This document shows, in pieces, positions 8,192 to 16,196 of a stretch of 64,000 nt of DNA. The notes beneath the pieces are model-generated. The model worked only from the letters and a program-made list of their open reading frames with translations, ran no database searches and was not told the origin of the DNA. Origin of the DNA: JAHBVH01 sp034432375. GTDB taxonomy: Bacteria; Chloroflexota; Anaerolineae; Caldilineales; Caldilineaceae. Both the position numbers and the translations under genes were made by a program. Each line of letters opens with the position of its first letter. Position 1 is the stretch's first letter. The stretch is from the NCBI GenBank assembly GCA_034432375.1, contig DAOUCA010000028.1:1-64000 (forward strand), read 5' to 3'.

Positions 8192-8941
8192 TTATGCGCT
8201 AATACTATCTGGCCGGCTGCCAACCGACGGCGAGGCCATAATGCGGATCTGTTGTTCGGTAGCGGTGGGGTAATCAGCCGGGTTGTAGTACGTCTGCGCC
8301 CAGGAGGAATGACCGGGGCTGAATTTGTAGAGCAAGGCGCGGCGTTCGTGATCCGCCGTCCAGGGCATGGTGCCGTGGATTAGCGCTTCGGTAAAGATCA
8401 GCGCGTCACCGGCTTCGACGGCCGGTTGGGTGACATAATGGGGCACCCGCTCAAAGCGGCGCACATCGGCCGGGACATTGTCGGTAAAGTTGCTCTTGTG
8501 GCTACCTGGCACACAGGCAAAGCCACCATCGCCCTCGTTGGCGTGGGTCAGAAAGAAGGTGACAACCGTCAGCCCATTGCGCATGACGCCATCGCGATAG
8601 CGATACCAATGGTCGGCTTCGCCGTGGCTGTGTCCTTCGCCACCATGCAAACCACCGGCGCGGCCACCCTTGGTCATAAAGATGCAATAGTCGTGGTCAA
8701 TGCGAAATTTTGGACCCAGGAGCTCCAACAGATAGGGCACAATGTTCGGGTGATCGATCAAGGCTTGCGTTTCCGCGCCCCAACGGGAGACCGCTCCCGT
8801 GCGCCGGTCAGCCTGTTCCTTCTTCTCGGTAAAGCGTTGGTCGGCCAACGCATTCAACGCCTCCACCTCGGCTGAGGTTAGGACATTTTTGATCACAATA
8901 TAGCCTTCCAGGTCAAACATGAATTTTTCTTCAGGTGTCAC
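8192..8941 (-). CDS. Divergent PhyH-family dioxygenase
   Basis: A 249-residue protein. The start is placed at a GTG (8941) because GAGAGGA lies at good spacing and MTPEEKFMFDLEGYIVIKNV is the normal family N-terminus. EVEALNALADQRF, FFLTHANEGDGGFACVPGSH and GDALIFTEALIHGTMPW are typical of PhyH. His189 and Arg200 (HERRALLYKF) match the distal ligand and 2-oxoglutarate arginine. The proximal HxD is not obvious: the region reads GGLHGGEGHSHGEADHW, so the metal site may differ from that of the PhyH protein at 5959. Substrate unknown. Confidence 0.8.
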   Translation of the reverse strand: MTPEEKFMFDLEGYIVIKNVLTSAEVEALNALADQRFTEKKEQADRRTGAVSRWGAETQALIDHPNIVPYLLELLGPKFRIDHDYCIFMTKGGRAGGLHGGEGHSHGEADHWYRYRDGVMRNGLTVVTFFLTHANEGDGGFACVPGSHKSNFTDNVPADVRRFERVPHYVTQPAVEAGDALIFTEALIHGTMPWTADHERRALLYKFSPGHSSWAQTYYNPADYPTATEQQIRIMASPSVGSRPDSISA

Positions 8942-9110
8942 GGCTGTCGTTCCTCTCCAATGAATGTCAAGCAAATAGATGTAAATCGTATGCGTTCTGC
9001 TTTGCAATGGCTATCCCATCGCCACACGCTGCAACAGCTACAGGCTAGGGCGCTAGCTCCTCACCAGTGGGCAGATCTTACCACGGTTGCCGCCCAACCT
9101 GTCAAACCGG

Positions 9111-9266
9111 CAAAAAATCGTGGATTGTGTACTGATCAACGCGATGGTGGAAGCAAGATGTTCACGCAAAGGCGCAAAGCCCACTAAGCACTTGAGAAAC
9201 TTTGCGCCTTTGCGAGCTTTGCGTGAGTTCATCATCTTGTTGACCAATACAAAAAATCGTGGATTG
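9111..9266. mobile_element. Short inverted-repeat element flanked by 17-bp direct repeats
   Basis: CAAAAAATCGTGGATTG occurs identically at 9111-9127 and 9250-9266. Between the copies lies an inverted repeat: GATGTTCACGCAAAGGCGCA and onward, against CTTTGCGCCTTTGCGAGCTT and onward, with outer GATCAAC and GTTGACC ends. This may be a MITE whose flanks were duplicated, or a recombination product. It contains no coding sequence. It sits in the gap between the starts of the PhyH gene and the end of the MDR gene. Confidence 0.6.
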
Positions 9267-9284
9267 GTTGAAAAATGATGCCAA

Positions 9285-10265
9285 TTACAGCTTGCGCCAA
9301 TCAAACATCGGGGCAAGGCTGGTCAAGCGGCGGTGACGGATATCCTGATATGCCTGCTGCGCTTGCTGGGGGTTCATCAATTCGTAGAGGCCATCGACCT
9401 TGACCCGTTCTTCGTGTAGCCAGTGAAGCCCGGCGGCATAGTTGGTAAAGATGCTGCCACGACGAAAAGGGGTGGGGTGATTGGGCAGTTGCCACTCCCA
9501 GCCGCTGCGCACAGTGAGATAATTAAAAAAGATCAGCCGCAGCAACTCGTGGGCGGTGGCTTCGTTCCGTTGTGCCCAGGGCGCACCGATCTGGCTCAAT
9601 TCGCCATAGGGCTGCAACACATAACAGCCGTCCACCGCGGCCTGTTCATGGCCAGAGCATTCCAACTGCAGCGCTATCTGTTTGGCAATCGTCGGATCTT
9701 CCTTGGGCACGGCGGCAAAGACCCGCTGCAACCCAACATGGTGCGCCAACTCCTGCCGCGTTGGGTCAGGGTCGACGACTAGCACCTCATAGCCGGCTGC
9801 CTGAAAGATCTGCGCCCCCAGGTTGCCAACCGGTCCCAACCCTGTCACCATGACAAGCGCCGGCGGTCGCACCACCGTTGTGCTCAGGGTCGCCATCGTC
9901 ACCCCCATCAGCCGCGTAAAGACGGCGCGTTCTGGGGCTAGCCCCGCTGGAACTGCGACAGTATCCGCGACCGGGAACCGTTGGTAGGAACGATGGGTAC
10001 CCATACAGAAGCGTGTCTCTCCCACCTCTACTCCTGTGACTTCCGTACCGATCCGTTCCACCTGAAAAATCGCCGCATAGCCGGGATAGCGCGGAAATTT
10101 TTCGCCTAGATAGGCCCCATTCAGCTCAGTGCCAGGGCTGGCAAGGGTAACCAGCGTACGGCCAGCAATTTCATGGGGTGCCGGATCCAGCACCGCGTCG
10201 GTGACCGGCAACAGTTCGGCTTGTTCACGGGCCGTAAAGGTGATGGCATAGATCGACTCAGACAT
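9285..10265 (-). CDS. MDR-superfamily alcohol dehydrogenase-like protein
   Basis: A 326-residue medium-chain dehydrogenase/reductase. The GroES-like part contains LASPGTELNGAYLG and FPRYPGYAAIFQVERIGTEV. The cofactor domain has ALVMVTGLGPVGNLGAQIFQ, a GxGxxG-type nucleotide site, followed by VLVVDPDPTRQELA. The cysteine/histidine catalytic zinc ligands of classical alcohol dehydrogenases are not obvious, so it may be zinc-independent or use an unusual site. The ATG at 10265 follows CAAAGGAGAT; the longer frame to 10388 is not supported. Divergent from the DAO-type oxidase gene at 10633. Confidence 0.8.
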   Translation of the reverse strand: MSESIYAITFTAREQAELLPVTDAVLDPAPHEIAGRTLVTLASPGTELNGAYLGEKFPRYPGYAAIFQVERIGTEVTGVEVGETRFCMGTHRSYQRFPVADTVAVPAGLAPERAVFTRLMGVTMATLSTTVVRPPALVMVTGLGPVGNLGAQIFQAAGYEVLVVDPDPTRQELAHHVGLQRVFAAVPKEDPTIAKQIALQLECSGHEQAAVDGCYVLQPYGELSQIGAPWAQRNEATAHELLRLIFFNYLTVRSGWEWQLPNHPTPFRRGSIFTNYAAGLHWLHEERVKVDGLYELMNPQQAQQAYQDIRHRRLTSLAPMFDWRKL

Positions 10266-10632
10266 ACAATCTCCTTTGAAAGATTCAGAATAGTTTGATT
10301 CTACTGGAAGCATAGTGGGATTCAACCCATGCGTCAAGTTGCATTCGAGCACCCAGGTGCAGCTTTGACGCATGAGTTGTCTGGTCACCCCGAAAACCTA
10401 GTGCCAATCGCCCCTCTTCTCAGTTCCAGCCTTTGCAGTGATCTGCTAAAATAAGCTACTCATTAGAGAACTGGTAACAATTCAAACATCTAGATTTGAT
10501 AACGTCGCCCCGCTGCAAGCGTCTCCCACTACCTCAATCTTGAAGTTTCCTGCGGAATGCCGGGCGGCAAACACGAAGATGGCCGAATCGTTACGTGAAA
10601 GCAGAAAATTTTTCCTCAATGTAAAGGTCACT
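10266..10632. promoter_or_regulatory. Divergent leader region between MDR and DAO-type genes
   Basis: This 367-base gap separates two divergently transcribed genes and must carry both promoters. It is more AT-rich than its surroundings around 10440-10500. No convincing -35/-10 pair, operator palindrome or riboswitch was recognised. Possible longer coding extensions on either side lack family similarity. Confidence 0.35.
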
Positions 10633-11781
10633 ATGTACGAATATGCAGTCGTGGGCAAAGGAATGATTGGTGCCGCCGCGGCGCGCTATTTGAGCCAATG
10701 GTCAGCTGGAGTTGTGCTGATTGGGCCAGATGAGCCGCAGGGCGATTGGGCAACGCACGATGGCGTCTTTGCCAGCCATTATGATCAGGGGCGCATCACC
10801 CGCTGTATGGATGGCTCTCTGGCGTGGGCGCTTTGGGCCACGCGTTCGATCGCAGCTTATCCCGAGATCGAAGTCCAAAGTGGGATTCGGTTTCATTATC
10901 GCAGCGGTGGCGTGCAGGTCGGCTTTACCACAACCGATCCGAACAGCAACCTCAATAAGGCCGCGCGCAATGCCCTCTATCTGGGTACGGCGTATGATAA
11001 GTATACAAGCGAGGCCTTCCGCCGCCTGCACCCCGAACTGCACTTTGATGATGGGTTGACGGTCTTGCATGAGATGGGCGAGGCGGGCTACATCAACCCC
11101 CGTGCGTTGGTCGCCGCCCAGGTAAAGATCGCGGCGGCGCAAGGCGCGGATATCGTGCGTGAAACGGTGGTCGAATTGGAGATCAGGGGCAACGGGGTCG
11201 CGCTGACAACGGATGGTGGGCAGACGATCCGCGCCCAACGGGTGCTCGTGGCGGCAGGTGCCTGGACTGAGTTCTTGACCGGTGCCAAACTCGATCTGGT
11301 GCCAACCCCGCGCACAATCGTGTTGGCGCAGGTTGATGCCGCCGAAGCGGCGCGCCTCCAACAGATGCCAACCATCATCTGGTATGAGGGGGTCAACAAC
11401 CCTGACATCGAAGGGGTCTATATCTTGCCGCCGATCGAGTACCCCGATGGCAATACCTACATCAAATTGGGCGGTGCGCTCCATCACATCAAGATTCCCC
11501 AGCACGCCGCCGACCTCAATCGCTGGTTTCATGGCAGCGGCAGTGCGGTCGAAGCACGGGCATTGGAGCAAGAACTGCGCCGCGTCATCCCGGGATTGCG
11601 CACCGAAGCGGTTCACGCAAAAAGCTGCGTCGTCACCAATCGGGTCAATGGCGACGTGCCGCTGATCGAGCCGATTGTGGCGGGCAAAGTCATGGTAGCC
11701 ACCGCCGGTCTAGGCGCGGCGGCCAAGTCCTCCAACGAAATCGGTCGACTTGCCGCGCTGCAATTGCAGCGGATGCAGTAG
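10633..11781 (+). CDS. FAD-dependent oxidoreductase of the DAO/sarcosine oxidase family
   Basis: A 382-residue protein beginning MYEYAVVGKGMIGAAAARYL, the dinucleotide-binding GxGxxG motif at the extreme N-terminus. DGSLAWALWATRSIA, a central oxidised-substrate domain (YINPRALVAAQVKIAAAQGA), RVLVAAGAWTEFLTGAKLD and a C-terminal GLGAAAKSSNEIGRLAA segment are all typical of the D-amino acid/N-methyl amino acid oxidase family. It probably oxidises an N-methyl or imino compound to an imine with FAD. An AAAGGT site precedes the ATG. The hydrolase gene at 11811 follows after 29 bases and is likely co-transcribed. Confidence 0.85.
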   Translation: MYEYAVVGKGMIGAAAARYLSQWSAGVVLIGPDEPQGDWATHDGVFASHYDQGRITRCMDGSLAWALWATRSIAAYPEIEVQSGIRFHYRSGGVQVGFTTTDPNSNLNKAARNALYLGTAYDKYTSEAFRRLHPELHFDDGLTVLHEMGEAGYINPRALVAAQVKIAAAQGADIVRETVVELEIRGNGVALTTDGGQTIRAQRVLVAAGAWTEFLTGAKLDLVPTPRTIVLAQVDAAEAARLQQMPTIIWYEGVNNPDIEGVYILPPIEYPDGNTYIKLGGALHHIKIPQHAADLNRWFHGSGSAVEARALEQELRRVIPGLRTEAVHAKSCVVTNRVNGDVPLIEPIVAGKVMVATAGLGAAAKSSNEIGRLAALQLQRMQ

Positions 11782-11810
11782 GGCGGTCGCTCCAATTGGG
11801 AGTAAGTAAG

Positions 11811-12584
11811 ATGATCGTGAAACGCACTGAGCAAATCGCTGACGGGGTCATGCTACACGAGTTTGCCATTGAGGTTGCTGGTGACATCGTCCCCAGTGTT
11901 CTCTGGGCACCAGTCGGCTCAATCGCGCCACGTGCGCTCATTGCAATGGGGCACGGCGGTTCTTCGCACAAGAGAAGTGCGACGATCTCTACGCGTGCCG
12001 TCCGGTACGCGCAGGAGTTTGCCTGGGCAACGTTAGCCATTGATGCACCACAGCATGGTGAACGGATCAGCGCGGCCCAAGCAGCAGTAGAACGCGCGAA
12101 AACGTTGGCACGCATCAGCAGCGCGAGCAACGCCCCCGCCCTTAGCGTGGCAGAAAAGATCCACTTTTTGGATACGCTGGCCGCGCAAGCTGTGCCAGAG
12201 TGGCAGGCGGCGTTGGACACCGTACTTGCGTCAGCGCTCTTCCCCGTGGGTGTGCCCATTGCCTATTGGGGTGTTTCGCAAGGCAGCAGTATTGGCATCC
12301 CTCTCCTCGCCACCGACCATCGTTTCTGCTGTGCCGTCTTAGGGCTTGCCCAGCTGCATCCAGAACACACGAATCTTCGATTGGCTGCGCAAAAGATTAC
12401 CATTCCCCTGCGCTTTGCGTTTCAGTGGGATGATGCAATTCGCCGCCGCGCGTATGGACTTGCCCTTTTTGATGCTTTTGGCAGCAAAGAGAAATCAATG
12501 CACATCAATCCTGGTGGCCATATTGCGATTCCAGAAGCTGAGACGGCCTCGTGGGATTATTTCTTTGTCCGTCATCTCGGCTGA
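11811..12584 (+). CDS. Alpha/beta hydrolase (dienelactone hydrolase-like)
   Basis: A 257-residue alpha/beta hydrolase. IAMGHGGSSHKRS forms the oxyanion-hole region, YWGVSQGSSIGIP contains the GxSxG nucleophile elbow, and HINPGGHIAIPEAE carries the C-terminal catalytic histidine. A TLAIDAPQHGERIS segment is common in cytoplasmic DLH-like esterases. GGGAG lies upstream of the ATG at 11811, which is favoured over the in-frame TTG at 11796. The ester or amide substrate is unknown. Confidence 0.75.
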   Translation: MIVKRTEQIADGVMLHEFAIEVAGDIVPSVLWAPVGSIAPRALIAMGHGGSSHKRSATISTRAVRYAQEFAWATLAIDAPQHGERISAAQAAVERAKTLARISSASNAPALSVAEKIHFLDTLAAQAVPEWQAALDTVLASALFPVGVPIAYWGVSQGSSIGIPLLATDHRFCCAVLGLAQLHPEHTNLRLAAQKITIPLRFAFQWDDAIRRRAYGLALFDAFGSKEKSMHINPGGHIAIPEAETASWDYFFVRHLG

Positions 12585-12650
12585 GTGGCGCACAACTGCA
12601 TTGGGCAACGGGGACTGTGCGCCACTATGCGAGTATGATGATTGCGAGAT

Positions 12651-14006
12651 CTAAACCGTCACAGCAAAGAGCCCCGCAGTCTCCCCTGGCGAGGTGGCGT
12701 CCATCTTGTTGAGCATGGCACCGGGTGCAGGCGGGATGGGACCCGACCCAAGCAACAGCGGATCATCTGTTCGTTCCATCCACGCGCGCAGGCGGTTGCG
12801 CAGTTCCGTCAGCGTGGGTTGCCATGCCGGGTGGTCGGCCAGGTTTTTGGTTTCGTTAGGATCGAAGAGGAGATCGAAGAGCTGTTCATCGGGAATCACC
12901 CGCTCGCGCCAGCCGTGCGCCAGCCAGAGATCTTTGCTGATACTATCGTCACAGTTGGCCAGCACAGGACCGCGGTGGCCTGTCTGCTCCCGCACGTAGC
13001 GGCGGATATATTTGTAGCGTTTGGTGCGGATGGCGCGCTGTGGCTCATACGCGGCGTGATAGCTCACCTCGGCAAAGATTTCGTCGTTGACCTCGTCTGT
13101 TTCGCCAGCCAGGATTGGTAGGAATGACTTGCCTTGCAGCCAGGGTGGCGCTTCGATGCCGAGGAGATCGCAGAGTGTCGGAAAGAGATCGATCTGTGAG
13201 ATCAAGGCGTCCACCGCACGCCCGCCGGCGAAGGCACCTGCCGCCAACGTCGCTGGCCCACGAAGGATCAGCGATACCCCCATGCCATGATCGGTCACTG
13301 TCCCTTTGCAGCCAGGAAAGGCGACGCCATGATCGGTAGTGTAGATTACCAGTGTTTTGTCGGCCAGTCCCGTTTTGTCCAGCGCATCTAGCACGGTGCC
13401 AACCCCCTCATCCAACTTGCGCGCCATCGTGCAATAGGCGGCCATATCGGCGCGCGTCTCCGGTGTATCGGGCAGCGGCGCGGGGGGACGGAGCGTGTTG
13501 GGGTTATCATCGGGACCGATTGGCGGGAAATTGCGATGGGTTTCAAAAAAACCGATATCCATGAAGAAGGGTTGACCCGGCGCGTTGGCCATAAAGTGCG
13601 CGGCGGCGGGAGCGACCTGATCGGCGAGTGTGCTCTTTTCGGGGGCGACGATCTCGTCAAAGCCCAGTTGTGTGCGGTCACGGTGTAGATGTTGCAGACC
13701 GGCCAGCACGGTCTGATAGCCCGCCTTTTTTAGCGTGTGCAGCAGATGTTGGTTGGTGTCATTCAGCCCAAAGCCACGGTTGACCAATCCGGTCATCCCC
13801 GCGCTGTGTGGAGACTGCCCCGTCAAGAGCGCGGCACGGCTGGGTGAGCAGGTCGGCGCGGCACAGAAGGCCTGGCGCAAGAGCACGCCTTCTTCGGCGA
13901 GCCGTTGCAGACGGGGGGTGGGCACTTGATAGCCGTAGGGCTGGATGTAACGGCCAGTATCGTGTGAGTGGATGTAGATGATATTGGGTCTGTTGTCGAT
14001 GCTCAT
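12651..14006 (-). CDS. Sulfatase (type I, formylglycine-dependent)
   Basis: A 451-residue sulfatase. Cys53 in APTCSPSRAALLTGQ is the CxPSR site converted to formylglycine. The start RPNIIYIHSHDTGRYIQPYG gives the first metal-binding aspartate, and YTTDHGVAFPGCKGTVTDHG carries later metal and substrate residues. The layout resembles heparan N-sulfatase-like enzymes. No signal peptide is seen, so it is predicted cytoplasmic, acting on imported sulfated sugars. It is convergent with the hydrolase gene at 11811 and lies 42 bases after the TetR gene's stop in the same orientation, so read-through from the TetR gene is possible. Confidence 0.9.
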   Translation of the reverse strand: MSIDNRPNIIYIHSHDTGRYIQPYGYQVPTPRLQRLAEEGVLLRQAFCAAPTCSPSRAALLTGQSPHSAGMTGLVNRGFGLNDTNQHLLHTLKKAGYQTVLAGLQHLHRDRTQLGFDEIVAPEKSTLADQVAPAAAHFMANAPGQPFFMDIGFFETHRNFPPIGPDDNPNTLRPPAPLPDTPETRADMAAYCTMARKLDEGVGTVLDALDKTGLADKTLVIYTTDHGVAFPGCKGTVTDHGMGVSLILRGPATLAAGAFAGGRAVDALISQIDLFPTLCDLLGIEAPPWLQGKSFLPILAGETDEVNDEIFAEVSYHAAYEPQRAIRTKRYKYIRRYVREQTGHRGPVLANCDDSISKDLWLAHGWRERVIPDEQLFDLLFDPNETKNLADHPAWQPTLTELRNRLRAWMERTDDPLLLGSGPIPPAPGAMLNKMDATSPGETAGLFAVTV

Positions 14007-14048
14007 CGTTTGTTCCTTGTGCTTTAGCTGCCATTTTCCTGCATTGTC

Positions 14049-14651
14049 TCACGCACTGCTGTTTGTATCTTGCACAAAGGCGCGGCGCACGAGCGTTTGC
14101 GTCCGGCTAATATATTCAGGGGTAGACCAACCACACCGGCGCGTGAGCTTTTCCCACTGTTCGACCGAAAGCAGGGTGGCAAAGAGATCGGTGGCGGTGG
14201 CGGGGCTCCATGCGGGCGCGAGCAATCCATCGCGTGCCAGTGCTGCGATCGAGATTTGGCAGCCACTGCGGATCTCCGCCAATCGCCCGTCCCACGCTTC
14301 GGCTGCGGCGGCGTCGCTCGCATAGACAGCGATCAACGCTTTCGCCACACCATAGACCTCAGGTAGATAGTTGCCCCAAAACTCTACGTAACTTTCAAGC
14401 AGTTCGATCCCGTTGGTAGCCGTGCGCCAGCGTGCAATGCGCGCGTCTAACCCCAGGGCTTCTTCCATGTAGATCGTGGTGGCGACCAACAACTCGGCCC
14501 GCGACGCAAAGTGCAGATAGAGCGCCTGGCGCGAGATGCCAACCGCCTTGGCAATATCTTTCATGTGGACTGCCGCGGCGCTCTGCTCTTCCAACAAACG
14601 CCAAGTTGTTTCGAGAATTCTTGTGCGTGTTTCGGGTTTTTCGCTTGACAT
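14049..14651 (-). CDS. TetR-family transcriptional repressor
   Basis: A 200-residue protein. The N-terminal helix-turn-helix is ETRTRILETTWRLLEEQSAA, then MKDIAKAVGISRQALYLHFA. The C-terminal domain (about 60-200) is a variable ligand-binding bundle. The ATG at 14651 is favoured over upstream starts because the family signature begins a few residues later. Three near-identical palindromes lie upstream, one overlapping this start codon, so the protein very likely represses itself and the divergent reductase gene at 14837. The ligand is unknown. Confidence 0.9.
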   Translation of the reverse strand: MSSEKPETRTRILETTWRLLEEQSAAAVHMKDIAKAVGISRQALYLHFASRAELLVATTIYMEEALGLDARIARWRTATNGIELLESYVEFWGNYLPEVYGVAKALIAVYASDAAAAEAWDGRLAEIRSGCQISIAALARDGLLAPAWSPATATDLFATLLSVEQWEKLTRRCGWSTPEYISRTQTLVRRAFVQDTNSSA

Positions 14652-14659
14652 GATGTCAA
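14645..14659. promoter_or_regulatory. TetR operator O1, overlapping the repressor start codon
   Basis: TTGACATGATGTCAA is a palindrome and covers the ATG of the TetR gene (14651-14649 on the minus strand). It shares TTGACA and TGTCAA half-sites with the operators at 14748-14766 and 14792-14810. Confidence 0.6.
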
Positions 14660-14747
14660 TCGTAATGGATATTCGCCGGCCTGTCAACTCGGCTGCATCG
14701 CAAGGATACGCCGATGCAGCGAAATGTGCAGCAAGTTCAAATTTGGT

Positions 14748-14766
14748 ACTTGACACCGTGTCAAGT
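14748..14766. promoter_or_regulatory. TetR operator O2
   Basis: ACTTGACACCGTGTCAAGT is a 19-base palindrome, perfect apart from its central base. It lies between the divergent TetR and reductase genes and contains the TTGACA that would serve as a -35 box. Confidence 0.8.
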
Positions 14767-14778
14767 GCGTGGTAGACT
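14750..14778 (+). promoter_or_regulatory. Probable promoter of the NmrA-like reductase gene
   Basis: TTGACA at 14750-14755 is followed by a 17-base spacer and TAGACT at 14773-14778 (four of six bases match TATAAT). The -35 box lies inside operator O2, as expected for a TetR-repressed promoter. Confidence 0.5.
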
Positions 14779-14791
14779 TGGTTTCATTGAC

Positions 14792-14810
14792 ACTTGACAC
14801 CATGTCAAGT
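14792..14810. promoter_or_regulatory. TetR operator O3
   Basis: ACTTGACACCATGTCAAGT matches O2 at all but one base. It is centred 44 bases after O2 (about four helical turns) and lies downstream of the likely promoter of the reductase gene, where bound repressor would block transcription. Confidence 0.8.
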
Positions 14811-14836
14811 AGAGTTTCAACCATTGTGAACGGGAG

Positions 14837-15472
14837 ATGAAGGTGAATCTACTAATTATTGGTGCCACTGGTGGCACGGGGCGGCAACTTGTCGAAGAGG
14901 CGCTGGCACAAGGCAATCTGGTAACCGCGTTTGTGCGCACGCCGGCAAAGCTGATGCTTACCCATGTGAATCTGCGTGTGGTACAGGGGGATGTGTTGGA
15001 TCCGGCGTCATTGCAAGCCGCCATAGTGGGGCAAGACGCGGTTTTATGCGCCTTGGGTTTGCCGGCGTCCGATCGTACCCAAATCCGCGTCAATGGGACG
15101 CGCAACATCATTCGGGCGATGGAAGAAGCGGGCGTTAAGCGTTTGGTCTGCCAATCCTCCCTGGGCATTGGTGACAGCCAGGCGGCGCTGCCACCGCTCA
15201 TGAAGTACATCATTGTGCCCTTAATCTTGCGTCATGCCTTTGCAGATACCGAACTGCAGGAAGCGTGCATTCGCCAGAGTCAGCTTGCGTGGGTGATTGT
15301 ACGGCCGGGGAACCTGACCGATGGGCCACGAACAGGCAACTATCGCCACGGCTTTGCGCCGACGGCAAAGAAGCTCAAACTGAACGTTTCGCGTGCTGAT
15401 GTGGCCGAGTTTATGCTGACCCAGGTTATCGATGATGCCTATCTCCATCAAACACCTGGGATCTCCTATTAA
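14837..15472 (+). CDS. NAD(P)-binding NmrA/SDR-like reductase
   Basis: A 211-residue atypical short-chain dehydrogenase. It starts MKVNLLIIGATGGTGRQLVE, the GxxGxxG cofactor site of NAD(P)H-binding NmrA-like proteins. VVQGDVLDPASLQAAIVGQD, RNIIRAMEEAGVKRLVCQSS and LAWVIVRPGNLTDGP follow the family pattern. It lacks the classical YxxxK pair, as is common in this group. Members act as flavin or quinone reductases or as redox sensors. Its divergent position and the shared operators make it the likely main target of the TetR repressor. Confidence 0.85.
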   Translation: MKVNLLIIGATGGTGRQLVEEALAQGNLVTAFVRTPAKLMLTHVNLRVVQGDVLDPASLQAAIVGQDAVLCALGLPASDRTQIRVNGTRNIIRAMEEAGVKRLVCQSSLGIGDSQAALPPLMKYIIVPLILRHAFADTELQEACIRQSQLAWVIVRPGNLTDGPRTGNYRHGFAPTAKKLKLNVSRADVAEFMLTQVIDDAYLHQTPGISY

Positions 15473-15485
15473 CTGCACTGGAGAG

Positions 15486-15510
15486 GAAGTGCCTGAGGGC
15501 ACTTCGCGTT
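15486..15510 (+). terminator. Rho-independent terminator after the reductase gene
   Basis: GAAGTGCC and GGCACTTC (15486-15493 and 15498-15505) form an 8-bp stem with a TGAG loop, followed by GCGTTTTC. It lies 13 bases beyond the reductase stop codon. Confidence 0.65.
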
Positions 15511-15516
15511 TTCATT

Positions 15517-15591
15517 CTATACTGCGGTTGAAATGGGAACCGGAGTTTCTACCCCAGCAAAACTCCGGTTCCCATTCAGAGCTGAGTATAG
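15517..15591. mobile_element. 75-bp CTATACTG-family MITE, copy 1
   Basis: The ends CTATACTGCGGTTGAAATGG and the complement of CAGAGCTGAGTATAG enclose AACCGGAGTTT..AAACTCCGGTT, so nearly the whole element is an inverted repeat. A copy with only a few changes lies at 37494-37566, and a longer relative lies at 46339-46491. Confidence 0.75.
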
Positions 15592-15647
15592 TTTGAGAAT
15601 AGCAAGAGGATCGATCCTTACACACATACAGGACGGAGTTTAAAACC

Positions 15648-16142
15648 ATGAGCACACCCAATACATTCACTGTTACCTTCACATTCACCCTATTGACTGC
15701 GCTCGGCTGCGGACTATCTGCGGGGCTCTTCTTTATCTTCTCCAACACAATCATGAAGGCGTTGGGGCGCATTGACGCGGCAGCGGGCATCGCGGCGATG
15801 CAGGTGATCAACGACGTGATCCTCAACCCAACATTTGTCGTTGTCTTTATGGGTACCGCAGTTGTTTCGATTGGGTGGCTTGTCTCAGCACTAATGGGGT
15901 GGCGTGAGCATGGCGGCGTCTATCTGATACTCGGCAGTGTGATCTATTTAGTTGGCTGCATCTTGGTGACGATCATCTTCAATGTGCCCATGAATAATGC
16001 ACTGGCCGCCGTGCCACCGACCGATCCCAACAGCGTCGCCATCTGGAGTGATTACCTGGTACGCTGGACCCTTTGGAACCACGTCCGCACGGTGGCAGCC
16101 ATTGTCGCAACCGTATCGTTTATGCTGGCATTGGGCCGGTAA
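15648..16142 (+). CDS. DUF1772 (anthrone oxygenase-like) membrane protein
   Basis: A 164-residue protein with four hydrophobic helices: about 9-33, 65-85, 90-113 and 143-162. The sequence LSAGLFFIFSNTIMKALGRI followed by MQVINDVILNP is the DUF1772 signature, and NVPMNNALA before helix 4 is also characteristic. Known relatives include anthrone oxygenases of fungal pathways, but most bacterial members are uncharacterised. GGACGGAG lies upstream of the ATG. It follows the MITE copy at 15517, so it probably has its own promoter. Confidence 0.8.
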   Translation: MSTPNTFTVTFTFTLLTALGCGLSAGLFFIFSNTIMKALGRIDAAAGIAAMQVINDVILNPTFVVVFMGTAVVSIGWLVSALMGWREHGGVYLILGSVIYLVGCILVTIIFNVPMNNALAAVPPTDPNSVAIWSDYLVRWTLWNHVRTVAAIVATVSFMLALGR

Positions 16143-16196
16143 CCGGTTACTGTGCCGCTGTGATGCATCACTGAAGGTGCTTTTCTACGCCCAGCG

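Noticed and set aside
10702..11616. Minus-strand frame of 304 codons opposite the FAD oxidoreductase
   Set aside because: It has no recognisable domain, while the plus-strand frame is a clear DAO-type enzyme.
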